The position numbers and the translations under genes were made by a program. Under the pieces are notes generated by a model. It was not told where the DNA came from, ran no database searches, and was given only the letters and a program-made list of their open reading frames with translations. Below, piece after piece: positions 20,947 to 31,522 of a stretch of 64,000 bases of DNA. How positions within the stretch are numbered: the first letter of the stretch is position 1; every line of letters begins with the position of its first letter. Origin of the DNA: Bacteroides sp. (GTDB lineage Bacteria > Bacteroidota > Bacteroidia > Bacteroidales > Bacteroidaceae); contig JALCME010000006.1 of the NCBI GenBank assembly GCA_022648295.1, positions 62,001 to 126,000 on the forward strand, given 5' to 3'.

Positions 20947-23900
20947 TTATAAAGTGAATTTAATACCAAAGTTCACACGTTTCACTGTAGGATAAGCACC
21001 TTGGCTACCTGAACCTGCAAAATTAGATTCACGGTCATCCGGCATGCGCGACCATACCCATAAATTATTACCACTGACAAAAAACTTCAAGTTGGAAATC
21101 CCCATACGTCTTGTCCAACTATTATTGAAAGTATAAGCTACCTCGGCATTCTTCAAACGGATATAAGAACCATCAAATAAATATTGAGTACCCTTGCTAT
21201 AAGATGAATTTGGTGTACTCAACCAACGGGGAGTCACTACATCAGCGGCATCACCTGCTTCTGACCACCAGGTTCCTATATCATAGACTGTATTCAACTG
21301 ATTTCCAAAGCTCGTCAATGTAACTTCACGAGTTACATTATTTACACCATAGAACTGGACAAAGCAGCTGAATCCTTTCCATTCAAATCCCAATGTAGCA
21401 TTATAAGTATTCTGTGGAGTACTTGAATATCCATAAGGCGCTGAGTCATTTGCATCGACTACACCGTCGCCATTAAAATCAACAATATAATAATCACCCG
21501 GTAATTTCTGATTATCATTACTATCATGTTTGGGGCTACCATATACTTCATCATAAGTATTCAAATATCCCTTATCTATATAAGCATGATTTTGTCCAAT
21601 CGCATATCCTGCTTCTTTACGATAACTTGATAACAAAGGTGCATCATCCTTTACTATAATTTTGTTTGCCGCATGTGTCATATTGAAGTTTCCCCATACA
21701 CGCATCTGATTAGCAAATGTTTTGTTTACACGAAACTCTAATTCATAACCATTTGTATTCACTTTACCCAGATTGGCTGTAACAGCAGACTGACCAAAAT
21801 AAGAAGGAATTGAGCGGCTACTTCCACCAACCAAAATATCAGTACGTTTATCCCGAAAAACTTCGACACTACCAGCAAATAAACCTTCAAGGAAAGAATA
21901 ATCAATACCGAAATTGAACTTCTTCACTTTTTCCCAATGCACATCAGGATTGCCAACAGATGATTCACGATACCAAGTATACGGACTTTCACCGCGATTT
22001 ATATCCAAAGAAGAAGTACCTCCATATGCCCATTGATTCATGTATAGCCAACGTGTACTCACATTATCATCACCTATTTCTCCATAAGAAGCACGAAGTT
22101 TCAACATATCCAAAATCTTACGTTCCCTTAAGAATTTCATAAATGGCTCTTCACTAATCATCCAGCCGACAGCACCGGAATTAAAAAAAGCAAAACGATT
22201 GTCCGCACTGAATTTCTCAGAACCATTATATGCACCGTTATATTCCACGAAATATCTGTCTGCATAGTTATAAGTACCACGAAACGCCCAATCTTCGCGA
22301 TAATTAGGAACGATGCTTCCTGTAGCAGTTTCTTGGCGGCTGAACAATCCCATAGCAGTTACACTATGTCTACCAAAATCACGCGCCCAATTTAATTGTA
22401 ATTGATAATTTAAATTGCGTTGAGTAGACCAGTCTTTTACCGTACCGCCTTCAACATTCCACATGACGCCTTGCATAAAGTCAAACCGATTATTTGCTTC
22501 ATAGGCTTGCTTATAACTGGCTTCGCCTGTTTCCGGATCTATCCATTTGAGCTGTGCATCATTATAAAGGTCATTAATTCCACGTTTCCATTCCACGAAA
22601 GTATTATCCCAAGCAATCATACCGCGAATGTTTAATCCTTTAGTGATAAAACTCAAATCCTGCTCCAAAACAAAATCAGTAGTAATACGTGTCGTAGTTG
22701 TTTTCATAGTTCCCCCCAAAGAAATATTCTGAGCTGAGTTTGACACATTTGTACTACCTGGTAAAAAGCCCCAAGAACCGTCACTATATTGCGGAAGAAA
22801 GACATCAGGGGCAATATTGTAAGCTCCAGCCCACTGCTGTGCCACTCCCCAATCTGAAGACGAGCTATAAATTGAATTACTATATGGTGTGGTTTGCTGA
22901 CCATTAGATCCTGCGATGCTCATCTTGAAGAGTGTAGTTCTTGTGATCTGAAAATCCAAATTACTGCGAACATTAACACGATTATAACCATAACCGGAAT
23001 TATAGTCACGTCCATTATCAAAACTACGGAATAAATCACCTTCATTCACATAATCCATAGAAGCAAAATATCTCACGAACTTTGTGCCACCATTCACATT
23101 TACATTAGCATTATAAGACATAGCATAATCTTTAAACAAAGCTTTCTGCCAATCTACATTCGGATAGCGCTCCTGCTGTTCCACTGTAGTCTGATTACGG
23201 AAATTATCTATAAAATCCTGTGATTTTACATAATCCCATGAATCAGGGTTCAAACTCAACTCATGTTCTATTGCCGTATTACGCGCCATATAGGCATCAT
23301 AAGAATCTAATTTATTGGGTAATTTTGAAGGAACCTTCATAACTGCGTTGACTGCCACATTAATCTGAGCTTTACCCTCAACACCACGTTTGGTAGTAAT
23401 AAGTATAACACCATTAGCACCCTTTACGCCGTATACTGCTGTAGCTGAAGCATCCTTCAAGACTGAAAGACTCTGTACAGAAGCCATATCAACACTACTC
23501 ATTGGACGTTCTACCCCATCTACAAGTACTAATGGATCACTTCCATTCCAAGAACTTGCACCACGAATCACAATCTGGGGTTCTTCTTCACCCGGCATGC
23601 CCGTAGACTGTGTTGTAATGACGCCTGGCAAATTACCAGTCAAAGCCGAACCAATATCTGTAATGCCAGCCGGCACGTTCTAGTACCTTACCGGTAGTTT
23701 GAGTAATAGCTCCCACCACCGAAGCTTTCTTCTGCTGCCCATAGCCGACGACGACCACCTCTTCCAACTGTTGGGTATCATCAACCAAAATTACTCTTAA
23801 AATACCCTTAGGAGTTACTTTTATCTCCTGTGTTTTCATACCTATAAAAGAGACAACAAGAATTGATCTTACACTAGGTACGGTCAAAACGAAATTACCA

Positions 23901-24094
23901 TCTATATCTGAAATCGTACCTACTGAATTATTACCTTTTAAAACAACCGAAGCTCCAATTACAGTCTCCCCTTTGCTGTCTTCCACTACTCCTTTCACCT
24001 TTATTCCCTGCTGAGCCCAAGTTGTCAGGCAACCAAACAACATCAACAGAAAAAGATAAGGAATCTTTTTAATCTGCTTTTTTACATTTTTCAT
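20947..24094 (-). pseudogene. xusA: SusC-family transporter XusA, interrupted by a +1 frameshift as read
   Basis: The gene starts at 24094 (MKNVKKQIKKIPYLF, signal peptide). It encodes a CarboxypepD_reg-like domain (KVKGVVEDSKGETVIGASV), the LEEVVVVGYGQQKKASVVGA entry to the plug, then ITQTTGKVLERAG. Here the frame runs into WHYRYWFGFDW and a stop at 23633, while the expected continuation GITDIGSALTGNLPGVITTQ resumes one frame over and runs intact to the barrel end at 20947. Removing one C from GCCGGCTGGC (minus strand, near 23669) restores a 1048-codon reading frame. Everything else is well conserved. Either a recent mutation or a sequencing error is possible; the intact remainder favours a very recent event or an error. 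It would import xylan fragments with XusB. Confidence 0.85.
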
Positions 24095-24224
24095 TACTAT
24101 TAGTTTAAGATTTAAAGAACTATTAAATACTGTTTTTCTTTGTTTCAAAAGGACCTTATTAACTGTCATCAAAAGTGTATCCCATAATATTCTCCAATTA
24201 GTTAACATATATTTTTCTGTATTA

Positions 24225-24232
24225 CAAAATTA
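24225..24232 (-). promoter_or_regulatory. Possible -7 box of the xus operon
   Basis: The minus strand reads TAATTTTG, matching TAnnTTTG, 131 bp upstream of the xusA ATG. A TGTAACA motif lies about 38 bp further upstream (24263-24269). Confidence 0.35.
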
Positions 24233-24262
24233 TAAAGAGGGATCATTAACGCCATGCACACA

Positions 24263-24504
24263 TGTAACACAATATAGACCCAGTAAAACATCTTTTTTAG
24301 AAGCACTTTTAAAAAGTGACTTTAAGTAACATAAAAAACAAACAAAACACTGTATATCAAATAAGTAACAAAATAAAAATGTTACATAAGTCTGTCACTA
24401 AGAATAGAAAATAGCACACTAAACATCACGAAATTCACTTATACAAAACAAAGAAAGCCAGTGCTATTAAAAGTAATGTTACATACAACAAATAGTATGT
24501 AACC
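24263..24504. promoter_or_regulatory. Array of TGTTACA-type motifs upstream of xusA
   Basis: Exact TGTTACA/TGTAACA cores lie at 24263-24269, 24380-24386 and 24477-24483. The last two are inside the 10-mer ATGTTACATA, also present upstream of the HTCS gene at 967-976. One-mismatch copies occur at 24325-24331, 24364-24370 and 24498-24504. This AT-rich stretch has no credible ORF and is the natural control region of the xus operon. Binding by the HTCS or by a carbon-status regulator is inferred. Confidence 0.4.
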
Positions 24505-24612
24505 CATTAAAAAATGCAAATTATGCATACCGGAGTAAAGTGTAAGCCATGACCTATGCAATCTATTTGCAGTTTTAGCTGAGAAATTACATGAATACAT
24601 AGAAAATGATAT

Positions 24613-25113
24613 GTCTAAAGGTGAACCGAACAGACTGCCAATAATCCATAACTAAAAAAATGGATTCAGAAATTTTAAGCAGATAAAAAAGTCCATCAAA
24701 TACACCATCCACAAGGTTAAACTGAATAGCAAGCGTGTTATCTGTAACTCTAGAATCAATGCCTATCTAAAGGCAGATATGATAAAACCCAATCAATTAT
24801 GAACCTTCAGACATATGGCAACATGTTACCGTCTAATAAAAAATTATAATTCAACTTTAGAATATTACCACCAGATAGAAAAAATCCAACTAGAGAATCA
24901 TAACATACTCTTCCATACAGAAAGTTGTCTAGAAAAATTAGAGCACTTTAATGATGCTCTGCATCACAAGCTACGGAACTGAATGGAAAAGCTATTGTAG
25001 AAAGTGGAAGCAGAAAACTATTCATGGAAACATTCAATAAGGACAAAAGTAATCTCATCAAACAGTGTATTGACGAAGAAGATATTCCCCTCATGTTGGA
25101 CTTAATTGAGTAA
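24613..25113 (+). pseudogene. Decayed TPR-protein gene fragment
   Basis: Several short frames read as one broken gene. From about 24780 the plus strand encodes KPNQL, a stop, then TFRHMATCYRLIKNYNS and TLEYYHQIEKIQ, with ILFHTESCLEKLEHFNDALHH after it. These are two helical repeats with the TPR pattern of small/aromatic residues. After a frame change near 24960 it continues as ATELNGKAIVESGSRKLFM through IKQCIDEEDIPLMLDLIE to a proper stop at about 25113, like the tail of Bacteroides TPR proteins. Stops and frame changes show it is dead. The upstream part (24613-24780) is not recognisable. Assignment rests on pattern, not on a search. Confidence 0.45.
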
Positions 25114-25366
25114 TATAAATTCTTTAAATCAAATTACAGTTTTTCTGTGTATATATATCATAAAGATTATTTATTTACAAATATCATTAAGCAATAAATA
25201 TAGAGGAGATAAACCATTATTTAGGAAAATGTTCATAAACAATTTTCCATAAAAGATACGCCTTATTCTTGTATTTCTTCTTTTTTTTTCTTAAATTGAC
25301 CCAAACTAATATTTACCATAAACAGATAGTTTTGAAAATATCCGTTTTATAAAATAGGAAGAATAT
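25114..25366. other. Non-coding gap before the GT4 gene
   Basis: AT-rich leader with no ORF and no clear TAnnTTTG box. Just upstream of the ATG at 25367 is AGGAAG, a fair ribosome-binding site. Nothing else is recognised. Confidence 0.4.
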
Positions 25367-27619
25367 ATGAAAATTGTTTTTATTGGAACATACCCTCCAC
25401 GCAAATGCGGGATAGGTATCTTTACTAATCATTTGGTAAAAGCCATTTTATCAAATACAAACAGTAAGAGTATTGCACAAGATTCAATGGTTATCGCTAT
25501 TAATGAAAAAGATAGTAACATCACTTATCCGGAAGAAGTAAAATACGTCATTCAACAGAACGATCAGTCAGACTACATTGGGGCCGCAAAATTTATCAAT
25601 TATAGTGATGCAGAGGTTTGTATCCTTGAGCACGAGTTTGGAATATTTGGAGGAGACGATGGAGTATTTATACTTCCACTGCTACATCGTTTGGAAATAC
25701 CCCTTATTGTAACGTTCCATACCGTATTAAAATCACCCACATATACCCAACGATCTATTGTAGAGGAAATCGGAAAAAAAGCGGCACGAATTGTAGTCAT
25801 GAGCAAAAAGGCTATTCATTTCTTGACTGATATTTACCAGATTCCACGAGAAAAAATAGTATTAATAGAACATGGAGTACCTGAATTCGAAAAACTACCT
25901 CGGAAAGTAGCCAAACAAAAGCATGGACTCTCAGAACGGAAAGTATTACTCACATTCGGGCTATTAAGTAGAAACAAAGGAATAGAGACAGTTATTAATG
26001 CGCTTCCTAAAGTAGTGGAGAAACATCCTGATCTGTTATATATTGTATTAGGAGCAACACATCCCAATATCTTAAAACATTCAGGAGAAGAATATCGTAG
26101 CTACCTACAACGAATAGTGAAGAAACTCGGGCTAAATGACAATGTCTATTTTAATAAAGAATTTGCCACAGAGGCCACTCTCTTCGAATATTTATACGCT
26201 TGTGATATTTACATCACCCCTTACTTAAACGAAGCCCAAATCACAAGCGGTACATTGTCGTATGCCGTAGGAAGCGGATGCGCCGTAATCTCAACTCCCT
26301 ACTGGCATGCCCAGGAATTATTAGCGCATGGACGCGGCTGCCTCTTCGACTTCAAGAACTCGGACCAGCTTTCCGACATTCTTATTGATTTACTTGAAGA
26401 TAATAATAAACTCGCGCTCATCCGTGAAAAAGCCATGGCCTATGGTCAAAAAATAAAATGGCCTAAAATAGGAAAACAATACTTGGATTTAGCAGAATAT
26501 GTAAGCAATAACTGGGATAAGAACGCAGAAAGTGAAAAGGCAGTGATAGATATCCGGATAATGCCTACATATACCTTAGAACACGTGAAAAGATTAACTG
26601 ATGACACAGGCATTATTCAACATGCCAAATATGGCATCCCCAATTTAAAGAAAGGATATTGTGTAGATGATAATTCCAGAGCTTTGCTCTTAATGGTCAT
26701 GGCTTACCGACAGAATAAAGACAAAGATGCCTTACAATTAATGCCAATATATCTTAGTTTCATTCATTACATGCAACGCGAGAACGGAGATTTCAGAAAT
26801 TTTTTAAGTTTCAGTCGGCAATACCTTGACGAATACGGCTCGGAAGACTCTTTCGGAAGAACAATCTGGGCATTAGGTTACTTACTACGTTTTCCACCAA
26901 ATGATTCTTTCCGACAGATGAGTAAAGACATCTTCGCCTTATCCACCCAACATTTCAGACAACTTACAACTATACGCGGAGCAGCAAATACGATTATCGG
27001 AATTTATCATTATCTTAAAAGTGAATCAAACAATGAAAAAATGGTCAAAGATATGAGCAGTTTAGTGCAATTGATTATTTCCAACTATAAAGAGCACAGC
27101 ACCGCTCATTGGAAATGGTATGAAGATAAGATGACTTATGATAATGCTATTATTCCTTTAGCTCTTTTCTCCGCTTACGAAATATTGAGCGATGAAGAAA
27201 TACTTCAAGTAGCTAAAGAAACAAGCCTATTTTTGGAAAAGGAAACAATGGCAAAGGGTTTTTTTACCCCCATAGGTAACAAAGGGTGGCTAAGAAAAGA
27301 AGAAAGTGCATCTGAGTATGACCAACAATCCATAGATGTGATGGCCATGATTCTATTGCATTATCAAATATTTCAAATAACCCACGAAAAGATATATATA
27401 GAAAAGATGTTTAAATGTTATTTGTGGTTTTTGGGCGAAAATACCCTACGCCTTCCTCTCTTCGATCATGAGACACAAGGATGTTGTGATGGATTAGGGC
27501 AACAGGGAGTTAACCGAAACCAAGGAGCAGAAAGCACTTTAGCCTATTGGATTTCTCACATAGCTATTCTTTCCGCGCAGGAGAATGAATATTTATATGT
27601 AAACGATAATAAAGGATAA
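25367..27619 (+). CDS. GT4 glycosyltransferase fused to a C-terminal alpha-helical (glycosidase-like) domain
   Basis: A 750-residue cytoplasmic protein. Residues 1-385 form a GT-B fold GT4 enzyme: GTYPPRKCGIGIFTNHLVKA nucleotide-side start, EHEFGIFGGDDGVFILPLL, the second-domain start LTFGLLSRNKGIETVINALP, and the EAQITSGTLSYAVGSG segment that normally binds the donor nucleotide. Residues about 395-750 are helical with repeated elements (KGYCVDDNSRALLLMVMAYR; EYGSEDSFGRTIWALGYLLR; ASEYDQQSIDVMAMILLHYQ) resembling an (alpha/alpha)6 barrel; no function can be assigned to it. The GH130 gene is convergent. GT4 and GH130 proteins together suggest intracellular mannoside metabolism; the substrate is unknown. 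Confidence 0.8.
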   Translation: MKIVFIGTYPPRKCGIGIFTNHLVKAILSNTNSKSIAQDSMVIAINEKDSNITYPEEVKYVIQQNDQSDYIGAAKFINYSDAEVCILEHEFGIFGGDDGVFILPLLHRLEIPLIVTFHTVLKSPTYTQRSIVEEIGKKAARIVVMSKKAIHFLTDIYQIPREKIVLIEHGVPEFEKLPRKVAKQKHGLSERKVLLTFGLLSRNKGIETVINALPKVVEKHPDLLYIVLGATHPNILKHSGEEYRSYLQRIVKKLGLNDNVYFNKEFATEATLFEYLYACDIYITPYLNEAQITSGTLSYAVGSGCAVISTPYWHAQELLAHGRGCLFDFKNSDQLSDILIDLLEDNNKLALIREKAMAYGQKIKWPKIGKQYLDLAEYVSNNWDKNAESEKAVIDIRIMPTYTLEHVKRLTDDTGIIQHAKYGIPNLKKGYCVDDNSRALLLMVMAYRQNKDKDALQLMPIYLSFIHYMQRENGDFRNFLSFSRQYLDEYGSEDSFGRTIWALGYLLRFPPNDSFRQMSKDIFALSTQHFRQLTTIRGAANTIIGIYHYLKSESNNEKMVKDMSSLVQLIISNYKEHSTAHWKWYEDKMTYDNAIIPLALFSAYEILSDEEILQVAKETSLFLEKETMAKGFFTPIGNKGWLRKEESASEYDQQSIDVMAMILLHYQIFQITHEKIYIEKMFKCYLWFLGENTLRLPLFDHETQGCCDGLGQQGVNRNQGAESTLAYWISHIAILSAQENEYLYVNDNKG

Positions 27620-27624
27620 TAAAA

Positions 27625-27675
27625 TAAGTGCCAACGAAGCCCATCTCTCAATGCTGGACTTCGTGACACACTTTT
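27625..27675. terminator. Possible bidirectional hairpin between GT4 and GH130
   Basis: An imperfect inverted repeat (AAGTG..ACGAAG at 27625-27639 with CTTCGT..ACACTT at 27659-27673) fills the gap between the two convergent stops. The stem has unpaired bases, so confidence is low. Confidence 0.3.
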
Positions 27676-27680
27676 AAAGC

Positions 27681-29144
27681 TTAATCAGCTTGCAACTCAT
27701 CTAGCAGTGCATTGAGATTCACATTTGCAAAGGACGAAGCATAATCACTCATTGCATAAGGAATAATCAGATTTTCGTTATGTATAAATGCACCACACGT
27801 ATACACCACATTGGGAACATAGCCGGAACGTTCATCCTCATCAGGCAACAAGAGCGGTTCCTTTAACCTTCCTATTACTTTTGACGGATCATCGCGATCC
27901 AGCAGACAGGCTCCTAATCCATACTTCCGTACAGGTCCCACTCCATGGGTGATCATCAACCACCCCCGATCCGTCTCTATGGGAGAGCCTCCATTTCCCA
28001 TCTGCACAAGCTCCCAACAATATTTAGGAGTAGTCAGCAATTGCGCTTCATTCCACAGATAAAGGTTATCAGAATACATCAAATAATTATTAAAGCCGTC
28101 TATTCTGCCAAGCATGGCATAACGACCATTAATCTTCCGAGGAAATAAAGCCATATTCTTACCTATGGCATACTTACCATTCAACGGAGAAATTTTAAAT
28201 TTCAAGAAGTCTTTGGTTTCAATGAGCTTAGGTAAAATAGTAAACCCATCGTATGCTGTATAAGTGCCATAATAAACTTTCTCCCCGCTATCTTTCGTGA
28301 AAAGCGTAAAGCGGGCATCTTCTATTCCTTTTTTTTCAAACTGGGAAATAGGAAAGATCACCCGTTCGGAAAGGTCAGTATCCAAGGAGAAACGAAGCTC
28401 TGTATGCGAATCTGCTAACCACAAGACTTCTTCAAGTGCTCTCTTTTCCTCACTTGTTAGATTTTCATTGTTAAGTTGAATAGATTTTACCGTTTCTCTT
28501 ATCTCATCATAGGTAAATTTATCAGAAAGCTCTTTCAAAAAGTCCTCTAGAATGGGCGGTTCGATCTTCATACTTATAAGCTTAGCAATGAAATTTGCCT
28601 TTTCATAAATACGGTCTTTTATAGATTCCGCTTCACCAATCTGATCACCGGGCTCAATCATCCGGACTTGATTGTTTGCGTCGATCACAGCCCTACGAAA
28701 GACTAAAGAAGAGATGTGCCCCTCCCCCGTAGCTCTTAAACTGACAATATACCTCTTCTCCCCAGGCTGCAACTCACTTTGATCAAAATCTTCCACCACC
28801 GAAGGATTAAAAAGAGCAGCAGATTCCAAAGCATATTCCATAGTGAAATAAGAGCCAATTAAAAGTTTTCTCTCCTCAGAAAGAGCTTTACCGTGATTTT
28901 TATCCTCCACAATAGGCTTCACTCCTTGATAATTCCTCTTAAAAATGCCGGAAATACTTCGATGCCTTTTCGAAAACTCTCTTTGAATCTGATTTAGCAG
29001 ACAGACGATTTCCTTTTCTGGTAAATTCAATACATGCTCAATAAGCTTTTCAGCTCGTTCTTGCCCATAAAAAAAATAACGTGCAATAACTCTCTTTTTG
29101 TCAGGGAGAATAATTGTTTTTTGCCGTTGAACATTCAACCTCAT
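27681..29144 (-). CDS. GH130 family mannoside phosphorylase/hydrolase-like protein
   Basis: Start placed at 29144 because the codon follows AAAGGAG at good spacing, unusually clear for this genome; the longer frame has no such site. The 487-residue protein has no signal peptide. An N-terminal helical extension (about 1-120) precedes a five-bladed propeller: GEGHISSLVFRRAVID, EKKGIEDARFTLF, KNMALFPRKINGRYAMLGRI, GNGGSPIETDRGWLMITHGV and YVPNVVYTCGAFIHN, all typical of GH130. The family phosphorolyses or hydrolyses beta-mannosides, often beta-1,2- or beta-1,4-linked. Which reaction this protein performs is not decidable here. It lies 69 bp downstream of maf and could be read from that operon. 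Confidence 0.85.
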   Translation of the reverse strand: MRLNVQRQKTIILPDKKRVIARYFFYGQERAEKLIEHVLNLPEKEIVCLLNQIQREFSKRHRSISGIFKRNYQGVKPIVEDKNHGKALSEERKLLIGSYFTMEYALESAALFNPSVVEDFDQSELQPGEKRYIVSLRATGEGHISSLVFRRAVIDANNQVRMIEPGDQIGEAESIKDRIYEKANFIAKLISMKIEPPILEDFLKELSDKFTYDEIRETVKSIQLNNENLTSEEKRALEEVLWLADSHTELRFSLDTDLSERVIFPISQFEKKGIEDARFTLFTKDSGEKVYYGTYTAYDGFTILPKLIETKDFLKFKISPLNGKYAIGKNMALFPRKINGRYAMLGRIDGFNNYLMYSDNLYLWNEAQLLTTPKYCWELVQMGNGGSPIETDRGWLMITHGVGPVRKYGLGACLLDRDDPSKVIGRLKEPLLLPDEDERSGYVPNVVYTCGAFIHNENLIIPYAMSDYASSFANVNLNALLDELQAD

Positions 29145-29213
29145 TATATTAACTCCTTTACTAAATAATACACATAACAAATGGCATTGATTCAAGAGAG
29201 GAATATGACCTAA

Positions 29214-29795
29214 TCAGACTTTCTGCAATTCCTGATAGAGCCTCTGTACAGGTAATCCCATTACATTATAATAGCTGCCAATAATACTTTCCACCCCAAT
29301 GAAACCAATCCATTCTTGTACCCCATAGGCTCCCGCTTTATCTAACGGTTGAAAATTATCGACATAATAGGTAATTTCCTCATCGTTCAGTTGCGAAAAA
29401 CGCACTTCTGTACGTACAACAAAATCATGCTGCCTTTTCACCGTTGTGAAGCAAACTCCCGTAAAAACTTCATGAGTACGCCCCGACATTTCATGAATCA
29501 TTCTGGAAGCATCATTCCGATCCTTTGGTTTTCCGAGAACCTCACCATCCAGCCAAACGATGGTATCTGCAGTAATAACTAATTCATCAGGAACCATTGT
29601 ATCACGGTAGGCGTTTGCCTTTTTTTTAGCTATATAAAGAGGAATATCTCCTCCTTGCAAACACTCAGGATACGATTCATCCACATCAGGCAACGTCCGT
29701 ACCTCAAACGCAACTCCCAATCCTGCCAAAAGTTCTTTCCGGCGAGGGGAATTACTAGCCAAAATGACTTTATATTTTTTTAAGTTATCTAACAT
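29214..29795 (-). CDS. maf: Maf-family nucleoside triphosphate pyrophosphatase
   Basis: A 193-residue cytoplasmic protein with the Maf start LASNSPRRKELLAGLG, the DESYP motif, and the ADTIVWLDGEVLGKPKDR segment that carries the catalytic acidic residues, and a late DKAGAYGVQEW motif. Maf proteins hydrolyse dTTP/UTP or modified nucleotides to monophosphates. It is the last gene of a minus-strand operon, 11 bp after kdsC, an arrangement common in Bacteroidales. Confidence 0.94.
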   Translation of the reverse strand: MLDNLKKYKVILASNSPRRKELLAGLGVAFEVRTLPDVDESYPECLQGGDIPLYIAKKKANAYRDTMVPDELVITADTIVWLDGEVLGKPKDRNDASRMIHEMSGRTHEVFTGVCFTTVKRQHDFVVRTEVRFSQLNDEEITYYVDNFQPLDKAGAYGVQEWIGFIGVESIIGSYYNVMGLPVQRLYQELQKV

Positions 29796-29806
29796 CCGGA
29801 TTCAAA

Positions 29807-30334
29807 TTACCAGCCAAAAGCATCGTCGGCCATCCAACGGTTTTGCACTTTAAGCACTTGTTCCACCACATCACGTCCACAACCGTATCCACCTTTAGCA
29901 TAAGAGATATAACAGGAAACGGACTTTACCTCAAAAGCCGCATCCTTTGGACAACAAGGCAATCCACACTCACGCATCACTTCAAGGTCGGGTATATCAT
30001 CACCCATATACAATATTTCTTCATCCTTCAACCCATAACGTTCACGAAAATCCCGATAATCGTGAATTTTTACGGAAGAACCCAAATAAATATTTTCAGC
30101 AGGAATGCCTAAAGCTAAAAAGCGTTTACGCACCGCCTCCGTACGTCCTCCCGTTATAATACCTAACAAAACACCTTGCTTCGCCGCCAGATGAAGAGAG
30201 TAACCGTCCTTAATATTAACGGTACGCATCGGTTCACCTTCCGAACTCATCGGTATAACATTGGCACTCAATACTCCATCTACATCAAACAAGAGAGCCT
30301 TTATTTTTTTCAAATCATAGTTTATTGTACTCAA
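29807..30334 (-). CDS. kdsC: 3-deoxy-D-manno-octulosonate 8-phosphate phosphatase
   Basis: A 175-residue haloacid-dehalogenase-type phosphatase with the nucleophile motif [10 protein letters not shown], the [14 protein letters not shown] motif 2, and the [15 protein letters not shown] metal-binding motif. Minimal cap and size match KdsC, which makes free Kdo for lipid A-core synthesis in the cytoplasm. It lies between the DUF2520 gene (53 bp upstream) and maf (11 bp downstream). Confidence 0.93.
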   Translation of the reverse strand: MSTINYDLKKIKALLFDVDGVLSANVIPMSSEGEPMRTVNIKDGYSLHLAAKQGVLLGIITGGRTEAVRKRFLALGIPAENIYLGSSVKIHDYRDFRERYGLKDEEILYMGDDIPDLEVMRECGLPCCPKDAAFEVKSVSCYISYAKGGYGCGRDVVEQVLKVQNRWMADDAFGW

Positions 30335-30387
30335 AGCCGACTTTTTTTTATTTGTGAAAAATTCGTAAGTTCTAGGATCAAAGGCTA

Positions 30388-31188
30388 TTACCGATGATCC
30401 GTTTGCAACTTATGGATGCTTTGGCTGATCTGCCGATAAAGTTCCTGCACTGCCGGTTCATCGGACAGCATCCCAATTTGCTTATTTATAACATTCTCGT
30501 CATATCGGACAGCAGGACCGGTTTGCGCAGAGGCAGGTTCCAACTGATGGACCTTATGGGCTGTCTCATCAATGAGAGGTAGCATGACATCAAAAGACAT
30601 ATTATATTTTTTCAATAATTCGGCTGCAAGAGCATACATATGATTTGTGAAATTACATGCAAATACTGCGGCCAAATGCAGACATTTCCGCTGTTCCGAG
30701 GTTGCTTCATACACCCGGTCTGATAAAATAGAAGCGATTGTTTTCAACAATACCGTATCCTCGGGAGAGTTGCTCTCAACAAAGAACGGGACAGTACGAA
30801 AATCAACTTCACGTTCCTTAGTGAATGTCTGCATGGGATAAAAGACTCCGTAACGGGACACTTTACCCGCCCAAATATCCAAAGGAATGCTCCCAGCCGT
30901 ATGTACCAACAGGGCATCACCCTTATTTGCCACAATACGCGGAAGTTGCTCTAGAAAAGCATCATCCTTTAATGCTACAATATACAACTGTGCATTGTTC
31001 ACTACTTTATCCAAATCCGTAGTATAATCTGCTTCTACTACCTGAGCCAAAGTTTTGGCTGCTTCTTCCGTACGACTGAATACCTGTACGATGCGAAAGC
31101 CACTATGGTAAAGCACTTTCGCCAGATTTGTCGCAATATTCCCTGCACCGATAAATACAATCGGCGTATCTTGTACACTCCTTTTCAT
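30388..31188 (-). CDS. Rossmann-fold DUF2520 oxidoreductase-like protein
   Basis: The start is set at the ATG at 31188 ([20 protein letters not shown]). It overlaps the stop of the preceding membrane-protein gene by 4 nt, and the longer frame runs through that gene. The 266-residue protein has an NAD(P)-binding [13 protein letters not shown] loop, [23 protein letters not shown] and [14 protein letters not shown] in the Rossmann half, and the helical DUF2520 domain from about residue 125 ([16 protein letters not shown]). It resembles pyrroline-5-carboxylate and ketopantoate reductases, but the reaction is unknown. The link to kdsC and maf is conserved in Bacteroidales. Confidence 0.87.
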   Translation of the reverse strand: MKRSVQDTPIVFIGAGNIATNLAKVLYHSGFRIVQVFSRTEEAAKTLAQVVEADYTTDLDKVVNNAQLYIVALKDDAFLEQLPRIVANKGDALLVHTAGSIPLDIWAGKVSRYGVFYPMQTFTKEREVDFRTVPFFVESNSPEDTVLLKTIASILSDRVYEATSEQRKCLHLAAVFACNFTNHMYALAAELLKKYNMSFDVMLPLIDETAHKVHQLEPASAQTGPAVRYDENVINKQIGMLSDEPAVQELYRQISQSIHKLQTDHR

Positions 31189-31520
31189 CTTGCAGCTAAC
31201 CAATATAAAATAATCCCTATCAATAATAATGCTAATGGCAGAAGATAAGTAGACATACTGCCAAGTAAAGTCGTAATCAGACCAAAGTTCAATATGATCC
31301 ACAACCCTACCAATACCAACCCTACCGACTTGTCACGCTTAAATATCAGGAAGATGACCGCTGTATAAAGTAAAAAATTGTCCCGGTTCATCACCCACGA
31401 TAAGCCAAGGGTGGAAAAATGCACTAATTTATCAACAAGATAAAGCACACCGAAAACAATTAATGCAAGAGCCGTAGCCTTGTAAGTATCGCGATTATTA
31501 TTTGCTCTTGTTGCACTCAC
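31185..31520 (-). CDS. Small multi-pass membrane protein, unknown function
   Basis: A 111-residue protein with about four hydrophobic segments (ALALIVFGVLYLVDKL; NFLLYTAVIFLIF; VGLVLVGLWIILNFGLI; YLLPLALLLIGIILYWLAA) and short charged loops. No domain is recognised. The ATGA overlap with the DUF2520 gene and a 2-bp gap to the nitroreductase gene show it is a genuine operon member. Confidence 0.75.
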   Translation of the reverse strand: MSATRANNNRDTYKATALALIVFGVLYLVDKLVHFSTLGLSWVMNRDNFLLYTAVIFLIFKRDKSVGLVLVGLWIILNFGLITTLLGSMSTYLLPLALLLIGIILYWLAAR

Positions 31521-31522
31521 AA

